64,000 nt of DNA from CAWFGW01 sp963815495 (GCA_963815495.1 CAWFGW010000031.1:62001-126000), one strand, 5' to 3'; positions 19,001-28,329 are shown, counted from the first letter of the stretch. The notes: generated by a model from the sequence alone, not told the origin. Made by a program: numbers and translations.

Positions 19001-20053
19001 GCTAATCGCGTGATATTTCAAGATAATGCCACCTCAACAGGTGCATCAGACAGCAGTCATATTTCTGGGATTGTAAGAAAGGTTGGTAATGATGCATTTA
19101 CTTTCCCCATAGGTAAAAACAGTTTATATGCGCCAGTCAGCATTACAGCCCCATCTGATGTCGCCCACTATTTTGAAGCTGAATACTTTGATACTGATCC
19201 TGATGCTTCGTTTGACAACTCTTCGAAAGCGAGTTCTATTGATCATATTAGCACACGAGAATACTGGAACATTACTCGCAACACTGGTCCAACATCTGAT
19301 GTGTCGGTTAGTTTAAGTTGGAATACAGAGCGAAGTGGTGTTGTCCAAACTCCTTCGGAATTGTTATTAGTCCACTGGAACGGCACTCAATGGGAAAATT
19401 TGGGTAACGGAGGAACTTCAGGCACAAATGGTAGTGGAACAATAACCTCGGCAGCTGTAGTTGCTGATTTTAGTCCATTTACCATTGGATCTGGCACACC
19501 AAACAACCCATTACCAATAGAGCTTGGCGCATTCAACGTAGTGCTAGACAACAATACGGTAAAACTTAGCTGGACTACCATCTCTGAAACAAACAACGAC
19601 TATTTTATTATTGAACGATCAAAAAATGGTGAATCATGGGAACAATTACGATTAGTAAAAGGAGCTGGAACCTCTGGTCAGCTTTTAAATTATAGAGAAA
19701 TAGATAAAACCCCTCTAGATGGAATAAGCTATTACCGACTGAAGCAAGTCGATTTTGATGGTCAATATTCCTTCTCACAAATTAAAGCCGTAGACTCTAA
19801 AAATTTTCAAGCGACACAACTTTCCCTCTACCCTAACCCAATTAGCGGTGATGTCGTAGTTTTAAAATCTGAGAGAGATATAATTAATGGAGTTATAACA
19901 GTATTCAGCATTGATGGTGGCGTTATATACCAAGATAGTAATCTGTATGGTAAGGAAGTGGAGCTATTCATTCCAAACCTTGGTCAAGGCACTTACATCC
20001 TAGAAATTAAAGAGCCAATAGCGGTAAGTAAGGTGAAATTGGTAAAATATTAA
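16088..20053 (+). CDS. large T9SS-sorted surface protein with DUF2341 and LamG-like domains
   Basis: A 1321-residue secreted protein. A signal peptide (about residues 1-20) is followed by a DUF2341-like domain (about 27-115), then a laminin-G/concanavalin-like domain (about 135-330, FTISGWINTSN and YINGVQVASGAF). Next come two copies of a 150-residue domain (about 355-520 and 680-830), separated by an Ig-like SprB-type segment. Internal repeats then lead to the C-terminal T9SS type A sorting domain, beginning near LSLYPNPISGDVVV and ending KVKLVKY. The architecture suggests a carbohydrate- or matrix-binding adhesin exported by T9SS. It is intact despite its length. Confidence 0.85.
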   Translation: MKITHVLITLLFITNTAIHRQDNCGFHYKKNITINGSRVSGGPHINFPVLISHTDTDLSAASGKVTDAQGDDIIFTDNSGNLLDFQRESYNSATGQYVAWVKIPVLTAGTNVIIQMLYGKASITTNQSTTSTWSSGYEGVWHLSNSVSDNSDKNISSTNNGSTDASGKIGSGRNFNRPNHWIELNNHPNKTTNFTISGWINTSNNTLGGQRIFADDRNNNGGYALSLADPGAGSLRFFSRGSNPVSLDSPNNLILNNTWYHVAAVADITNGIKRIYINGVQVASGAFTNTWGTDVGNASIGGEVTGAESGSRFTGRLDEIRVASRALSANWLATEYATQNQPTTSVGTTTSGDFYTVSNEEFFGNPDVFGDNVWNAYCYNVASYNNTNFDFSDYRGFYTQAGTNFSSSDLWNISSNPSTATGYAGCAVTNDLHVVHYKRKGFTCGFYQINIAGTSGESGHDDAAKLIIDGIQQWSNTGCCAARNNVWTGYLGANSEVEFVWSDNGGESYGRVTFIPLDHPTVSPDVTICAGSNTTLTASNASNYDWTLNATHLIAPLNTASVVCSPAGATPNSVETYTVSTTDATTGCTLSNTVDVTIDPLPSTSVTPTTAGPFCGSGSTNAIATGAATYTWSPMIGITVNSASGNDVTINAASTTTYTVTGSNNCATNSAIVTINIDEITGDPSIFGDETWNVYVYDGNNFNTFYGNYEHNTLNFDTRDVWSNNGSPSNAAGYVGCDVPNDQHSFTYKRKGFDCGFYQLDIPNHDDGVNLIIDGVSVFSQNAWFNNTYKANVWQGYLGADTEIEYRISESGGGSNGGLAFIYLNGPENSTNETIWNGSTSANWFIANNWCGDAPSETVSAYIPQNTNNEIEINADNAKTNSIFIQSGVTLTINPSRQLDVYGSWINNGTITPSRGSINFKGNNPITIGGSSISSFNDLVINNSNSNAITLAQNIQITGSITFTNGHIYTGANRVIFQDNATSTGASDSSHISGIVRKVGNDAFTFPIGKNSLYAPVSITAPSDVAHYFEAEYFDTDPDASFDNSSKASSIDHISTREYWNITRNTGPTSDVSVSLSWNTERSGVVQTPSELLLVHWNGTQWENLGNGGTSGTNGSGTITSAAVVADFSPFTIGSGTPNNPLPIELGAFNVVLDNNTVKLSWTTISETNNDYFIIERSKNGESWEQLRLVKGAGTSGQLLNYREIDKTPLDGISYYRLKQVDFDGQYSFSQIKAVDSKNFQATQLSLYPNPISGDVVVLKSERDIINGVITVFSIDGGVIYQDSNLYGKEVELFIPNLGQGTYILEIKEPIAVSKVKLVKY

Positions 20054-20058
20054 TACAA

Positions 20059-20841
20059 TTAATTTATACGATATTCTCCTTTCATGTAAAACTTAGCTTT
20101 ACCTGAAATATACACCCGATTACCTGCCAACTCACATTTTAACACTCCTCCACGTGCAGAAACTTGCTTGGCATTCATTTTTAGTTTACCTAACCTTGCA
20201 GCCCAAAAAGGTATTAATTGCGTATGTGCAGAGCCCGTAACAGGGTCTTCATTTATGCCTGAAGCTGGAGCAAAAAACCGAGAGACAAAATCACAATCAT
20301 CCCCAGGTGCTGTAACAATAATCCCACGAATTGGTATTTTAATTAGATCTTCAAAAAAAGGATCTATCTTCCTTACCTCTTCTTCATTTTCCAATAAGAC
20401 AATATAATCATCAGCTTTATAAGTATGGTAAACTCTTCTATCTAACCCTTCTTCTAAATACTGCGGTTTAGCACACTTAATAGGTATATTCTGAGGGAAA
20501 TCAAGTTTAATCCACCCCTCCTCTTTGGTTACATAGAGCATCCCACCTAACGATTGAAACTGAATAATCGCTCGCTTTTCATCAAGAAATTCCCACAACA
20601 CGTATGCAGCGGCTAAAGTGGCATGACCACAAAGCTTCACTTCACAGTTTGGTGTAAACCATCTGATTTGATACCCCTCCGCTGTTGGCACAAAAAAAAC
20701 AGTGTCTGAAAGATTGTTTTCTTTAGCTAATTGCAACATTATGTTATCAGGAATCCACTTATCAAGCGGGCAAACTGCAGCTGGATTTCCAGAAAATAAC
20801 TCATCTGAAAAGGCATCTATTTGGTAAAAAATATTTGACAT
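20059..20841 (-). CDS. PhzF-family isomerase-like protein
   Basis: About 260 residues with the PhzF / diaminopimelate-epimerase-like fold. It begins IFYQIDAFSDELFSGNPAAV, has the conserved Glu41 in AKENNLSDTVFF and CELCGHATLAAAYVL-type sequence (here CEVKLCGHATLAA), and ends with a GINEDPVTGSAH motif in the second half. The ATG at 20841 gives the normal family start; an upstream in-frame extension has no family counterpart. Most PhzF proteins outside phenazine clusters have no known substrate, and no phenazine genes are present here. Confidence 0.85.
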   Translation of the reverse strand: MSNIFYQIDAFSDELFSGNPAAVCPLDKWIPDNIMLQLAKENNLSDTVFFVPTAEGYQIRWFTPNCEVKLCGHATLAAAYVLWEFLDEKRAIIQFQSLGGMLYVTKEEGWIKLDFPQNIPIKCAKPQYLEEGLDRRVYHTYKADDYIVLLENEEEVRKIDPFFEDLIKIPIRGIIVTAPGDDCDFVSRFFAPASGINEDPVTGSAHTQLIPFWAARLGKLKMNAKQVSARGGVLKCELAGNRVYISGKAKFYMKGEYRIN

Positions 20842-20981
20842 ATATACTTTATTAAACAGTCGTATAATCTGGCTATAATTCACCAAACACGCAATGATTT
20901 TTTGAAAAAAAATTATTTTTTCAACTAAATAAAATTTAAAAGTATTTTTACCATTGTAAGTCAATATTTGATTACCTGTGC

Positions 20982-22397
20982 ATGCTATTCAACTCCATTG
21001 AATTTATTCTTTTTCTACCTATAGTTTTTATTGCTTATTGGTTAATAACTACTAAAAACATCCAACTACAGAACATATTTATTCTTCTGTCTAGTTATGT
21101 TTTTTATGGTTGGTGGGACTGGCACTTTTTAATCCTTATTGCCTTAAGCACATGCATTGATTTCTTCTGTGGATTAAAAGTACAGAGAAGTAAAGCACCC
21201 AAATTTTTCTTGTGGGTGAGCATATTGACTAACTTAGGTCTATTATCCTATTTCAAATACGCTAATTTTTTTATCGATAGCTTTATCAGTTCCTTTTCAT
21301 TTATAGGTGTTCCGTTCAACGAGTTCTCATTATCTATCGTTCTTCCAATTGGCATCAGTTTCTATACTTTTCAAACCTTGAGTTACGCGATAGATGTGTA
21401 TAATAAAAAAATTGAAGCTACACACGACTTTATCTCTTTTGCAGCTTTTGTAAGCTTTTTTCCACAATTAGTAGCTGGCCCAATAGAGCGAGCAGCACAT
21501 TTATTACCTCAGTTTAAAACAAAAAGAACCTTTAACCTAGCAAGAATATATGATGGACTAAAACAAATCCTTTGGGGACTATTAAAGAAAATCGTCATTG
21601 CTGACAACTGTGCTGAGTATGTAAATATTGTTTTTGAAAATTCAAATTCAATGTCCAGCAGTACGTTATTGCTAGGTTTATTTTTCTTTTCGATTCAAAT
21701 TTACTGTGATTTCTCTGGTTACTCAGACATAGCCATTGGTGTAGCACGGCTATTTGGTTTCGACCTTATGCAAAATTTCTCATACCCCTATTTCTCACGA
21801 AATATCAACGAGTTTTGGAAACGTTGGCACATTTCATTGTCTACTTGGTTTAAAGATTATATATATATCCCTCTAGGAGGAAACAAGGTCTCTCGATTCA
21901 AAACATACCGAAACATTGCTTTAGTTTTTTTAATTAGTGGTTTGTGGCATGGTGCTAATTGGACCTTTGTAACCTGGGGAGCAATTCACGCGATACTATT
22001 GATAGGGTTTTCATTAATGAATAATAACCGTAAAATACTTTCCCATATTCAATCCAAAGATTTTATTTCCATTATAATTACTTTTTCAACTGTAAGTTTA
22101 TCATGGGTTTTCTTTAGAGCCGAAACACTTTATCAAGCATTCAATTATTTATATAGGATTTTCACTACCTCTATATGGAAAAGTCCAGAACTACCTAATG
22201 CGTACATCCGCACTTTAGGGTTAGTTTTACTCTTTATATTTATGGAGTGGATTGGAAAAGGAAATAAATATACCATTGAAAAAACATTTAACAACCAATC
22301 TCGATCTATTAGATGGACAATGTACGCTGCTATAATCTTGATCATCGGTTTATATATGAAAACTGAAGAGACTCCCTTTATTTACTTCCAATTCTAG
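20982..22397 (+). CDS. MBOAT-family membrane O-acyltransferase, AlgI-like
   Basis: A 471-residue polytopic membrane protein of the AlgI/DltB class, which passes acetyl groups across the inner membrane to exported polysaccharides. Family landmarks are LFNSIEFILFLPIVF at the start, QLVAGPIERA, CDFSGYSDIAIGVARLFGF, NINEFWKRWHISLSTWFKDYIYIPLGGN and SGLWHGANWTF, with the catalytic His near residue 323. The next gene encodes an SGNH-like partner with its start two bases after this stop, the usual two-component acetylation arrangement. Confidence 0.92.
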   Translation: MLFNSIEFILFLPIVFIAYWLITTKNIQLQNIFILLSSYVFYGWWDWHFLILIALSTCIDFFCGLKVQRSKAPKFFLWVSILTNLGLLSYFKYANFFIDSFISSFSFIGVPFNEFSLSIVLPIGISFYTFQTLSYAIDVYNKKIEATHDFISFAAFVSFFPQLVAGPIERAAHLLPQFKTKRTFNLARIYDGLKQILWGLLKKIVIADNCAEYVNIVFENSNSMSSSTLLLGLFFFSIQIYCDFSGYSDIAIGVARLFGFDLMQNFSYPYFSRNINEFWKRWHISLSTWFKDYIYIPLGGNKVSRFKTYRNIALVFLISGLWHGANWTFVTWGAIHAILLIGFSLMNNNRKILSHIQSKDFISIIITFSTVSLSWVFFRAETLYQAFNYLYRIFTTSIWKSPELPNAYIRTLGLVLLFIFMEWIGKGNKYTIEKTFNNQSRSIRWTMYAAIILIIGLYMKTEETPFIYFQF

Positions 22398-22398
22398 G

Positions 22399-23307
22399 TT
22401 GAAAACATTCCTTAAAACCATAGTGCAATTCACCTTATTTTCAATAGTATTCTATGTTGTTGGCATTATCGTTTGTGGATTAATATTTCCCCCTAAATTC
22501 TTTGAGAACCTACCTTATTATCTAAGCGATACAACGTTAAGGTTAAACGACATACCAAAAAAAAGATCAGTTAAACTGCTTTTTATAGGTTCATCGCATG
22601 CGTATCGTGGATTTGATCCACGTATATTTGAGAACGAGGGATACACTTGCTTTAATCTTGGCACCAGCTCTCAAACGCCAATTCAAACCAATTATTTACT
22701 AAAAAAATATTTAGATAAATTAAATCCGCAAACAGTCATTTATGAAGTTAACCCAGAAATTTTAGCCAGTGACGGCTTAGAATCCACTTTAGACATTATC
22801 GCTAATGACCACTTGAACCTTGAAAGCGTTGAGTTAGCCTTGGACACTAAAAATATTAAGTCATACAATACTTTTATCTATAGCTACTTTCGGCAAGTTA
22901 TCGGCATAAAAAATCAGACTCCTGATATTTCACATAAGGGGGATAACTATATTGAAAATAGTGGTTATGTTGAGAAAATATATTTTTTTGACACCACTAA
23001 TGTTATAAAGGAAAAAATTGACTACCAGATAAGAGCAAGTCAACTCTTGGCATTTAAATCGATTATCGAACAATTAAAGTCATTCTCGTGCACTATTATT
23101 TTGATACAAGCACCTGTTTCTAGGCGCGAATACAACCAATATACAACTACTCAAAAAGCTGACTCAATCTTTAATAGTTATGGCACATATTACAACTTTA
23201 ACACCAATCGGAAATATCTATCTGACTCTCTTCATTTTTATGACTCACACCATCTGAATCAAAAAGGTGTTATTATTTTTAATAAAAAGGTATTAGAACT
23301 TCTTTAA
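22399..23307 (+). CDS. SGNH-hydrolase-like protein paired with MBOAT
   Basis: A 302-residue protein with one N-terminal membrane segment (about residues 7-28) and an extracytoplasmic domain. The SGNH block I serine lies in FIGSSHAYRGFDPRIF near residue 62. Block V Asp/His lies in SHHLNQKG near the C-terminus. It is probably the periplasmic acetyl-transfer partner of the MBOAT protein, like AlgJ/AlgX or PatB. Translation seems to start at TTG 22399, two bases after the upstream stop. The acceptor is not identifiable. Confidence 0.7.
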   Translation: MKTFLKTIVQFTLFSIVFYVVGIIVCGLIFPPKFFENLPYYLSDTTLRLNDIPKKRSVKLLFIGSSHAYRGFDPRIFENEGYTCFNLGTSSQTPIQTNYLLKKYLDKLNPQTVIYEVNPEILASDGLESTLDIIANDHLNLESVELALDTKNIKSYNTFIYSYFRQVIGIKNQTPDISHKGDNYIENSGYVEKIYFFDTTNVIKEKIDYQIRASQLLAFKSIIEQLKSFSCTIILIQAPVSRREYNQYTTTQKADSIFNSYGTYYNFNTNRKYLSDSLHFYDSHHLNQKGVIIFNKKVLELL

Positions 23308-23310
23308 AAA

Positions 23311-24669
23311 TCATTCCCAATCGGCTTTAATCCATTTAATTTTAGCAAAGCTAGTCGCATATTTAGAAGAAAGACTTAAAAATTTATTTTGATTCTCAAT
23401 CATCTTTTGTTCCCACATATTTAATTCAAAAAGCGTGCTCTCCCCCATTCTATATTTTAGTTGTTCAGCAGTTACTAACTTGGTATAAGCAGAAACAGAA
23501 CTTTCTAAGGTTGTCAGTTGACTTTTCAACAAATTTGTTTGTCGGTATTGGTTACTAAGTTTGTTTGTTAACTCCCTTTCCTTCAAGTCATACATCAATT
23601 GAGAATCCTGGATTTTAATTTTTGCCATCTGCACTCCAGCTCGTTCGGAACGAATTAATAACGGAAACTCAAAACTAAGCCCCCAGAGTTGGTTATCTCC
23701 AAAACCGTCAAATTGAGGCATTACACCCTCAGATAATAACAAGTACTCAAAGTTCAACTTCGGTCTAAGTTTTTCCGCTTTTAGTCTCCTGTTTGCTATT
23801 GCTTCTAATCGTTTCGCTTCATAATAACGTAAACTTGGGTGTGACTCGTTTAAGTTGGAAATACTGTCTAATAACTGCATTTCCTCATCAGAAAAAGTTA
23901 GCTGTTGCGGCACTAAACCTTGTTTCAACACAAGGGTATCGTCCCAAAGAAATGTATTCATAGTCAGAAAAGATTCAATAGCACCTTTATTTGCTTCAAA
24001 AAAATCTTGATACCGATCCTGCCATTGTACAAAAGCTTTTAAGGTGTCATTAGCGGCAGATTCTCCAACGGAAAACTCTTGTTTTACAAATTCAAAACGC
24101 TCTGTACTAATCTGGGTGGCTATTAACAAGTTATCAGAAGTATAATGGAATTTGTACCAATCCCAATACGCAATGGATGCTTCAAGCAATAAATCATTTA
24201 AGGTTAGTTCCGATAGCGCTTCTTGTTGTACTTGCTGTTGCTTAGCCATTCTTAACCCAGCTCTGTTTTCGTCAGTTAACAAACCAGCACCCAAAGGAAC
24301 TGATACTCCAACATAGCCCGTGCCGTCCTTAGGTGTATAATTTTCTGGATTTAAAAAGAGACCTGCATTATCCCCATATCCAGCCTTCAATTCAACACCT
24401 GTAATTGTAGGAACTGAAACCTCTGAATTAAAGAGGGTGTAATAATGCTTATCCTGAAAATACTTTTCTTTTAATTTAGATTGAACAACAGGGTCAAAAT
24501 TCCCTCTAGCAAAACGAACCAGTGCATCACCCATTTCTCCTTGTAAAGCTGCCCGTTGAGCAGTGGGGTGAAATGTAGTAACTAATTCTAAAAACTGCTC
24601 ATAGGATAAGGTATCTTGAGCAAAAGAAATATTAACAAATAGAATAAATACTACTGATAATCTCTTCAT
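23311..24669 (-). CDS. TolC-like outer-membrane efflux protein
   Basis: About 452 residues from the ATG at 24669, which starts a clear signal peptide (MKRLSVVFILFVNISFAQ). The rest is helical and repetitive, with the two-fold internal layout of outer-membrane factors (TLSYEQFLELVTTFHP at the start, and YTKLVTAEQLKYRMGESTLFELNMWEQKMIE near the end). It should form the outer-membrane channel for the HlyD and ABC proteins encoded just upstream; the gap to the HlyD stop is one base. An in-frame extension to 24756 has no signal peptide and is not preferred. Confidence 0.85.
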   Translation of the reverse strand: MKRLSVVFILFVNISFAQDTLSYEQFLELVTTFHPTAQRAALQGEMGDALVRFARGNFDPVVQSKLKEKYFQDKHYYTLFNSEVSVPTITGVELKAGYGDNAGLFLNPENYTPKDGTGYVGVSVPLGAGLLTDENRAGLRMAKQQQVQQEALSELTLNDLLLEASIAYWDWYKFHYTSDNLLIATQISTERFEFVKQEFSVGESAANDTLKAFVQWQDRYQDFFEANKGAIESFLTMNTFLWDDTLVLKQGLVPQQLTFSDEEMQLLDSISNLNESHPSLRYYEAKRLEAIANRRLKAEKLRPKLNFEYLLLSEGVMPQFDGFGDNQLWGLSFEFPLLIRSERAGVQMAKIKIQDSQLMYDLKERELTNKLSNQYRQTNLLKSQLTTLESSVSAYTKLVTAEQLKYRMGESTLFELNMWEQKMIENQNKFLSLSSKYATSFAKIKWIKADWE

Positions 24670-24670
24670 A

Positions 24671-26017
24671 TTATTTCGTATGATATTTCTTATCAATGGT
24701 TTCGTCCAGTTTATATTTACTTTTATCCCCATCATAAAAATCTGGTGGAAAACCATTTATTTGTCGCCAGATTTCATACCAAATAGCTACATCATTTAAT
24801 AAGAAAATACCTCTAGCTCCAGATCCAAGGGTCAACTGTTCTGGCCACTCTTCTTCCTCATAATCTGGAATAACTAAAACACGGTATAGTCCATTATCAC
24901 TGATATTTCTATCTACAGCATATACTTCTCCCCCGAAGGAACCAAAAGAAGTATTTGGCCAACCAGAAAAAACTAGACTCGGCCATCCATCAAAAATAAT
25001 TCTATTTCTTTCACCAATGTTTATCAGAGGTCTATCCATTGGTCGCACATAAATTTCTACTGCCAAATCATGCTTAGCAGGAATAAGACTCACCAAGGGC
25101 TCACCCTCTTTTACAATTTCGCCCAAACCTTTTTTGTAAGTTTTAAAAATATATGAATCTTGAGGAGACAAAACGATATAGTTGTTTTGACGGATAGTAA
25201 TATTCTCTAACTTATTTTGTATTTCATTAATTTCCTTCTCTGCATTATTTAAATCTGACAGGACTGAAAATCTATCAGACTGTGCTTTACTTATTTTGGC
25301 AGCAAATTCATTGTAATAATTTTGAGTACCTATAATAGCATTCAGTAATTCATTCTGACTTACTTCAAGTTTATTTTCATAATTAATTAGGTAGTTTTGT
25401 GCTTTTTGGTATTTCATTCGAGCACTCTCCCAATCTTTTCTTGATTTGATACCGAGATTATAGAGTGAATCTGTACGTGGAAATCGTATTTCTTCAATTT
25501 GCACATTAACTTGTTCAGCAATAAGAGAGGAGCTATCAGAAGCTACTTTATTTTTTCCTTGCTTTACTTTATTTTCATACTGTTCTAACTTTAACGTAAA
25601 CTCTTTGTTCAAAGCTGCTATATTTCTATCAAGTGCCTTAACTTTGAATTCATACGATTCTTTGGCCTTCTTTTTAGAAGCTAATTGAAATTTTAAATTT
25701 TGAAGAATATTTGGAGAAAAATAATCTGTTTTCACTTCACTAATTAGCGCTAACGTATCTCCTTTTTTAACATGTTCACCCTCAATTACAAACCACTTTT
25801 CAATTTTACCTGACAAAATAGAATTGATTGTATGTGGTTGTTGTTCAGGTCTTAAAGTAGTCACTTTGCCTTTACCATCTACATTCTGAGTCCAGGGAAC
25901 AAAAATAACAAACAATAATACGCCTAGAAAAATACCAATAACCCAACGTGCAAGCTTTTTTGCTTCACCTTTGCTTTGGACTTTTTGAAATGATTTAAAT
26001 TTTAATTCGTCAATCAT
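24671..26017 (-). CDS. HlyD-family periplasmic adaptor
   Basis: A 448-residue membrane-fusion protein. A cytoplasmic N-terminal tail is followed by one transmembrane helix (about residues 25-43, WVIGIFLGVLLFVIFVPW) and a biotinyl-lipoyl-like half (KVTTLRPEQQPHTINSILSGKIEKWFV). A long coiled-coil hairpin spans about residues 95-260. The second lipoyl half and beta-barrel domain contain VLSPQDSYIFKTYKKGLGEIVKEGEPLVSLIP. It links the inner-membrane ABC protein to the TolC-like channel encoded next to it. Confidence 0.9.
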   Translation of the reverse strand: MIDELKFKSFQKVQSKGEAKKLARWVIGIFLGVLLFVIFVPWTQNVDGKGKVTTLRPEQQPHTINSILSGKIEKWFVIEGEHVKKGDTLALISEVKTDYFSPNILQNLKFQLASKKKAKESYEFKVKALDRNIAALNKEFTLKLEQYENKVKQGKNKVASDSSSLIAEQVNVQIEEIRFPRTDSLYNLGIKSRKDWESARMKYQKAQNYLINYENKLEVSQNELLNAIIGTQNYYNEFAAKISKAQSDRFSVLSDLNNAEKEINEIQNKLENITIRQNNYIVLSPQDSYIFKTYKKGLGEIVKEGEPLVSLIPAKHDLAVEIYVRPMDRPLINIGERNRIIFDGWPSLVFSGWPNTSFGSFGGEVYAVDRNISDNGLYRVLVIPDYEEEEWPEQLTLGSGARGIFLLNDVAIWYEIWRQINGFPPDFYDGDKSKYKLDETIDKKYHTK

Positions 26018-26027
26018 ATTCTATCTA

Positions 26028-27767
26028 CTATGTTTCAAAAAGTTCATCACTATAAGGCCTAGCATAAATCTCATCAAAGGTACCTTCATCTATAATTACT
26101 CCTTCTTTAAGAACAACTACTTTATCACATCGTTTAGCCATTGCTATATCATTAGTAGCAACTAATAACGTCCACTCTTTGTCATTAGAGGTCAAATATT
26201 CTGAGATTATTTCTTTATCTTTTTTGTCTAGATGCTGTAGTGGTTGATCCATTACGAATAAACGTGGTTTTTCAGCAACACTTCTAGCTAAGTTAATTTT
26301 TGCTGCTACACTAAATGGTATGGTTACATCATTTTGAACGACATGCGTATCAAAACCGTCAGGCAATCCTTCAATAAAAGATTTTACTAAAACAATTTGA
26401 GATGCTTCTAACACATCTTTAAATGAAATATCATCACGTCCCATACTGATATTTTCAGTAATGGTACCATTCATTATTTCGTTTTGAGTCAGGTTTTCCC
26501 CCACATATGATCGTAAACTCATCAAGTTCATGTTTCGAAGTAACACGTCATTGACTAAAATACTTCCTTCATATTTATGCAGAAGACTTGCGGATAGATT
26601 TATAAGCGTGGAGCAACCTGATGCAGCAAACCCCATCACACAAACTTTTTGTCCCGATTCTACTACTAAATTTAAATCACGAAGTGCTTTGTGTTTGTTT
26701 ACTTCATAACCATAACTCACATTTTTAAACTCTATTTTAACTCCTTTACCATTGTCAACTTCCTCAAAAGAAAGTCCTTCATCTGATTCTATTTCTTTTT
26801 GTGTAATTGCACTTATTTTCTCAACTCCAGTTAATACATCGTATATGGTCTCCATCCCACTATAAAGCTTTTCAACAGAATTTAATATCAGAATGATAAT
26901 GATTTCTGAAGCTACAAATTGTCCTAAATTAATTTGTTTGTTAACCACTAAAGCACTACCTATTATTAGCAACCCTCCAGTAATCAAAACTTTAAATAAA
27001 ATTATGAATTTGTATTGTAGCATTAGCACCTTAAAGTGCTTTTTACGTGCATCCACATAGTTAGAAACCATATCATCCGTGTGATTGATTGGCATATCCG
27101 TATAACCTGCCAACTTAAAAATGTTCATTGATCGCGATAACTCTTCCAACCAATGAGCTACCATATATTTGTATTTAGATTCTTTTAAACTAGTATCTAA
27201 ACCTTTTTGAGCAGTGAAGCGAAACAGTAATATAATCACCACAACCACTAAAATTCCATAAAAAGCAAAAATAGGATGATAAAAAGCCAATAAAACTAAA
27301 CTAAATAATATTTGAAGAACAGATGCTGATAAATCAATAATTAGCTTTGGAAGACCTTTTTGAATGGTCATGATATCAAAAAATCGATTCATTAATTCTG
27401 GAGCATATTCTTTCAATAAAGACTCTACTTTTATTCTAGGAATTCGAAACGCAAACTCAAAGGTAGCACGTGTAAATATTCGTTGTTGTAACCGCTCAAT
27501 AATGGTATACTGCATTATTTGTAATGCGCTGGACAAAACTATACCTAATAAAACCACGACAATTAAAACAATAAGGGAACTACTCACTCTTGCAACCGTC
27601 ACTAAAGACATAATTGCTTGTATACCTAATGGAAGGGATAAGCTAATGAATCCACTCACTACTGCATACAAATAAACTAAGGCTATATCTTCCCGCTCTA
27701 AAGATAAAAGATTAAAAAATTTCTTAAGAGGCCCTCCCGTTAATCCTTCAATATAAGTTCCTGCCAT
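26028..27767 (-). CDS. ABC exporter with degenerate ATPase domain
   Basis: A 579-residue fusion of six transmembrane helices (about 1-320) and a nucleotide-binding domain. It resembles type-1 secretion ABC proteins without the peptidase domain. The catalytic motifs are eroded. Walker A is GFAASGCST with Cys385 replacing the Lys. The signature is IPFSVAAK instead of LSGGQ. Walker B Asp507 is followed by Gln508 instead of Glu, and the H-loop residue is Asn539. The frame and the structural core (YVGENLTQNEIMNGTITENI) are intact, so it is not a recent pseudogene. It is the first gene of an operon with the HlyD and TolC genes. The cargo is unknown. Confidence 0.85.
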   Translation of the reverse strand: MAGTYIEGLTGGPLKKFFNLLSLEREDIALVYLYAVVSGFISLSLPLGIQAIMSLVTVARVSSSLIVLIVVVLLGIVLSSALQIMQYTIIERLQQRIFTRATFEFAFRIPRIKVESLLKEYAPELMNRFFDIMTIQKGLPKLIIDLSASVLQILFSLVLLAFYHPIFAFYGILVVVVIILLFRFTAQKGLDTSLKESKYKYMVAHWLEELSRSMNIFKLAGYTDMPINHTDDMVSNYVDARKKHFKVLMLQYKFIILFKVLITGGLLIIGSALVVNKQINLGQFVASEIIIILILNSVEKLYSGMETIYDVLTGVEKISAITQKEIESDEGLSFEEVDNGKGVKIEFKNVSYGYEVNKHKALRDLNLVVESGQKVCVMGFAASGCSTLINLSASLLHKYEGSILVNDVLLRNMNLMSLRSYVGENLTQNEIMNGTITENISMGRDDISFKDVLEASQIVLVKSFIEGLPDGFDTHVVQNDVTIPFSVAAKINLARSVAEKPRLFVMDQPLQHLDKKDKEIISEYLTSNDKEWTLLVATNDIAMAKRCDKVVVLKEGVIIDEGTFDEIYARPYSDELFET

Positions 27768-27864
27768 TAGTTTTTTATATCTTGCTTTTTTACAAAAATG
27801 AAATATACTGCAAAACTAACAAATAATTGATACCAAAAATTACTTATATATATCATTAATTAAA

Positions 27865-28329
27865 ATGTTCGATAAAAACACTGCCTCAAAAACACGAAGC
27901 CGATTTTGGACAATATTTGGAAAAATGATGTCTCCAATACCTAATGCTGAAGGGATGATAATCAATTGGATTAACTATAAAACTTCAATCAAAGACATAG
28001 CTTTTAAAATGGATGTTAACAATAAACAGGCTACTATCAGCATCAGCATCACTCATAAAGATAAAGGTATTCGCGATTTATATTTTGAACAATTTGAAGA
28101 ATTTAAGTTCTTACTTGAAACGGAATTAAATGAAGTCTGGATATGGACAAAAAACACAACTGATTCATCGGGAAAAGCAATAGCTTCTATTCATACTGAG
28201 TTAAACAATGTTAACATTTTTAATGAAGATGATTGGCAGTCAATTTTTACTTTTTTTAAAACTCGCATTATCGCTCTTGACTCGTTTTGGGTTGATGCTA
28301 AAGACATTTTCAAAGATTTAGAATCGTAA
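27865..28329 (+). CDS. DUF4268 domain-containing protein
   Basis: A 154-residue soluble protein matching DUF4268, with FWTIFGKMMSPIPNAEGMIINWINYKT at the start and FFKTRIIALDSFWVDAKDIF at the end. The domain also occurs at the C-terminus of some nuclease-associated proteins, and its function is unknown. No signal peptide is seen. It is divergent from the ABC exporter gene, with about 97 bases between the starts. Confidence 0.75.
   Translation: MFDKNTASKTRSRFWTIFGKMMSPIPNAEGMIINWINYKTSIKDIAFKMDVNNKQATISISITHKDKGIRDLYFEQFEEFKFLLETELNEVWIWTKNTTDSSGKAIASIHTELNNVNIFNEDDWQSIFTFFKTRIIALDSFWVDAKDIFKDLES

Noticed and set aside
20842..20964. Longer N-terminus for the PhzF-like protein
   Set aside because: The extension is lysine- and phenylalanine-rich with no family counterpart, while the ATG at 20841 gives the standard PhzF start.
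24670..24756. Longer N-terminus for the TolC-like protein
   Set aside because: It overlaps the end of the HlyD gene and hides the signal peptide that begins at 24669.
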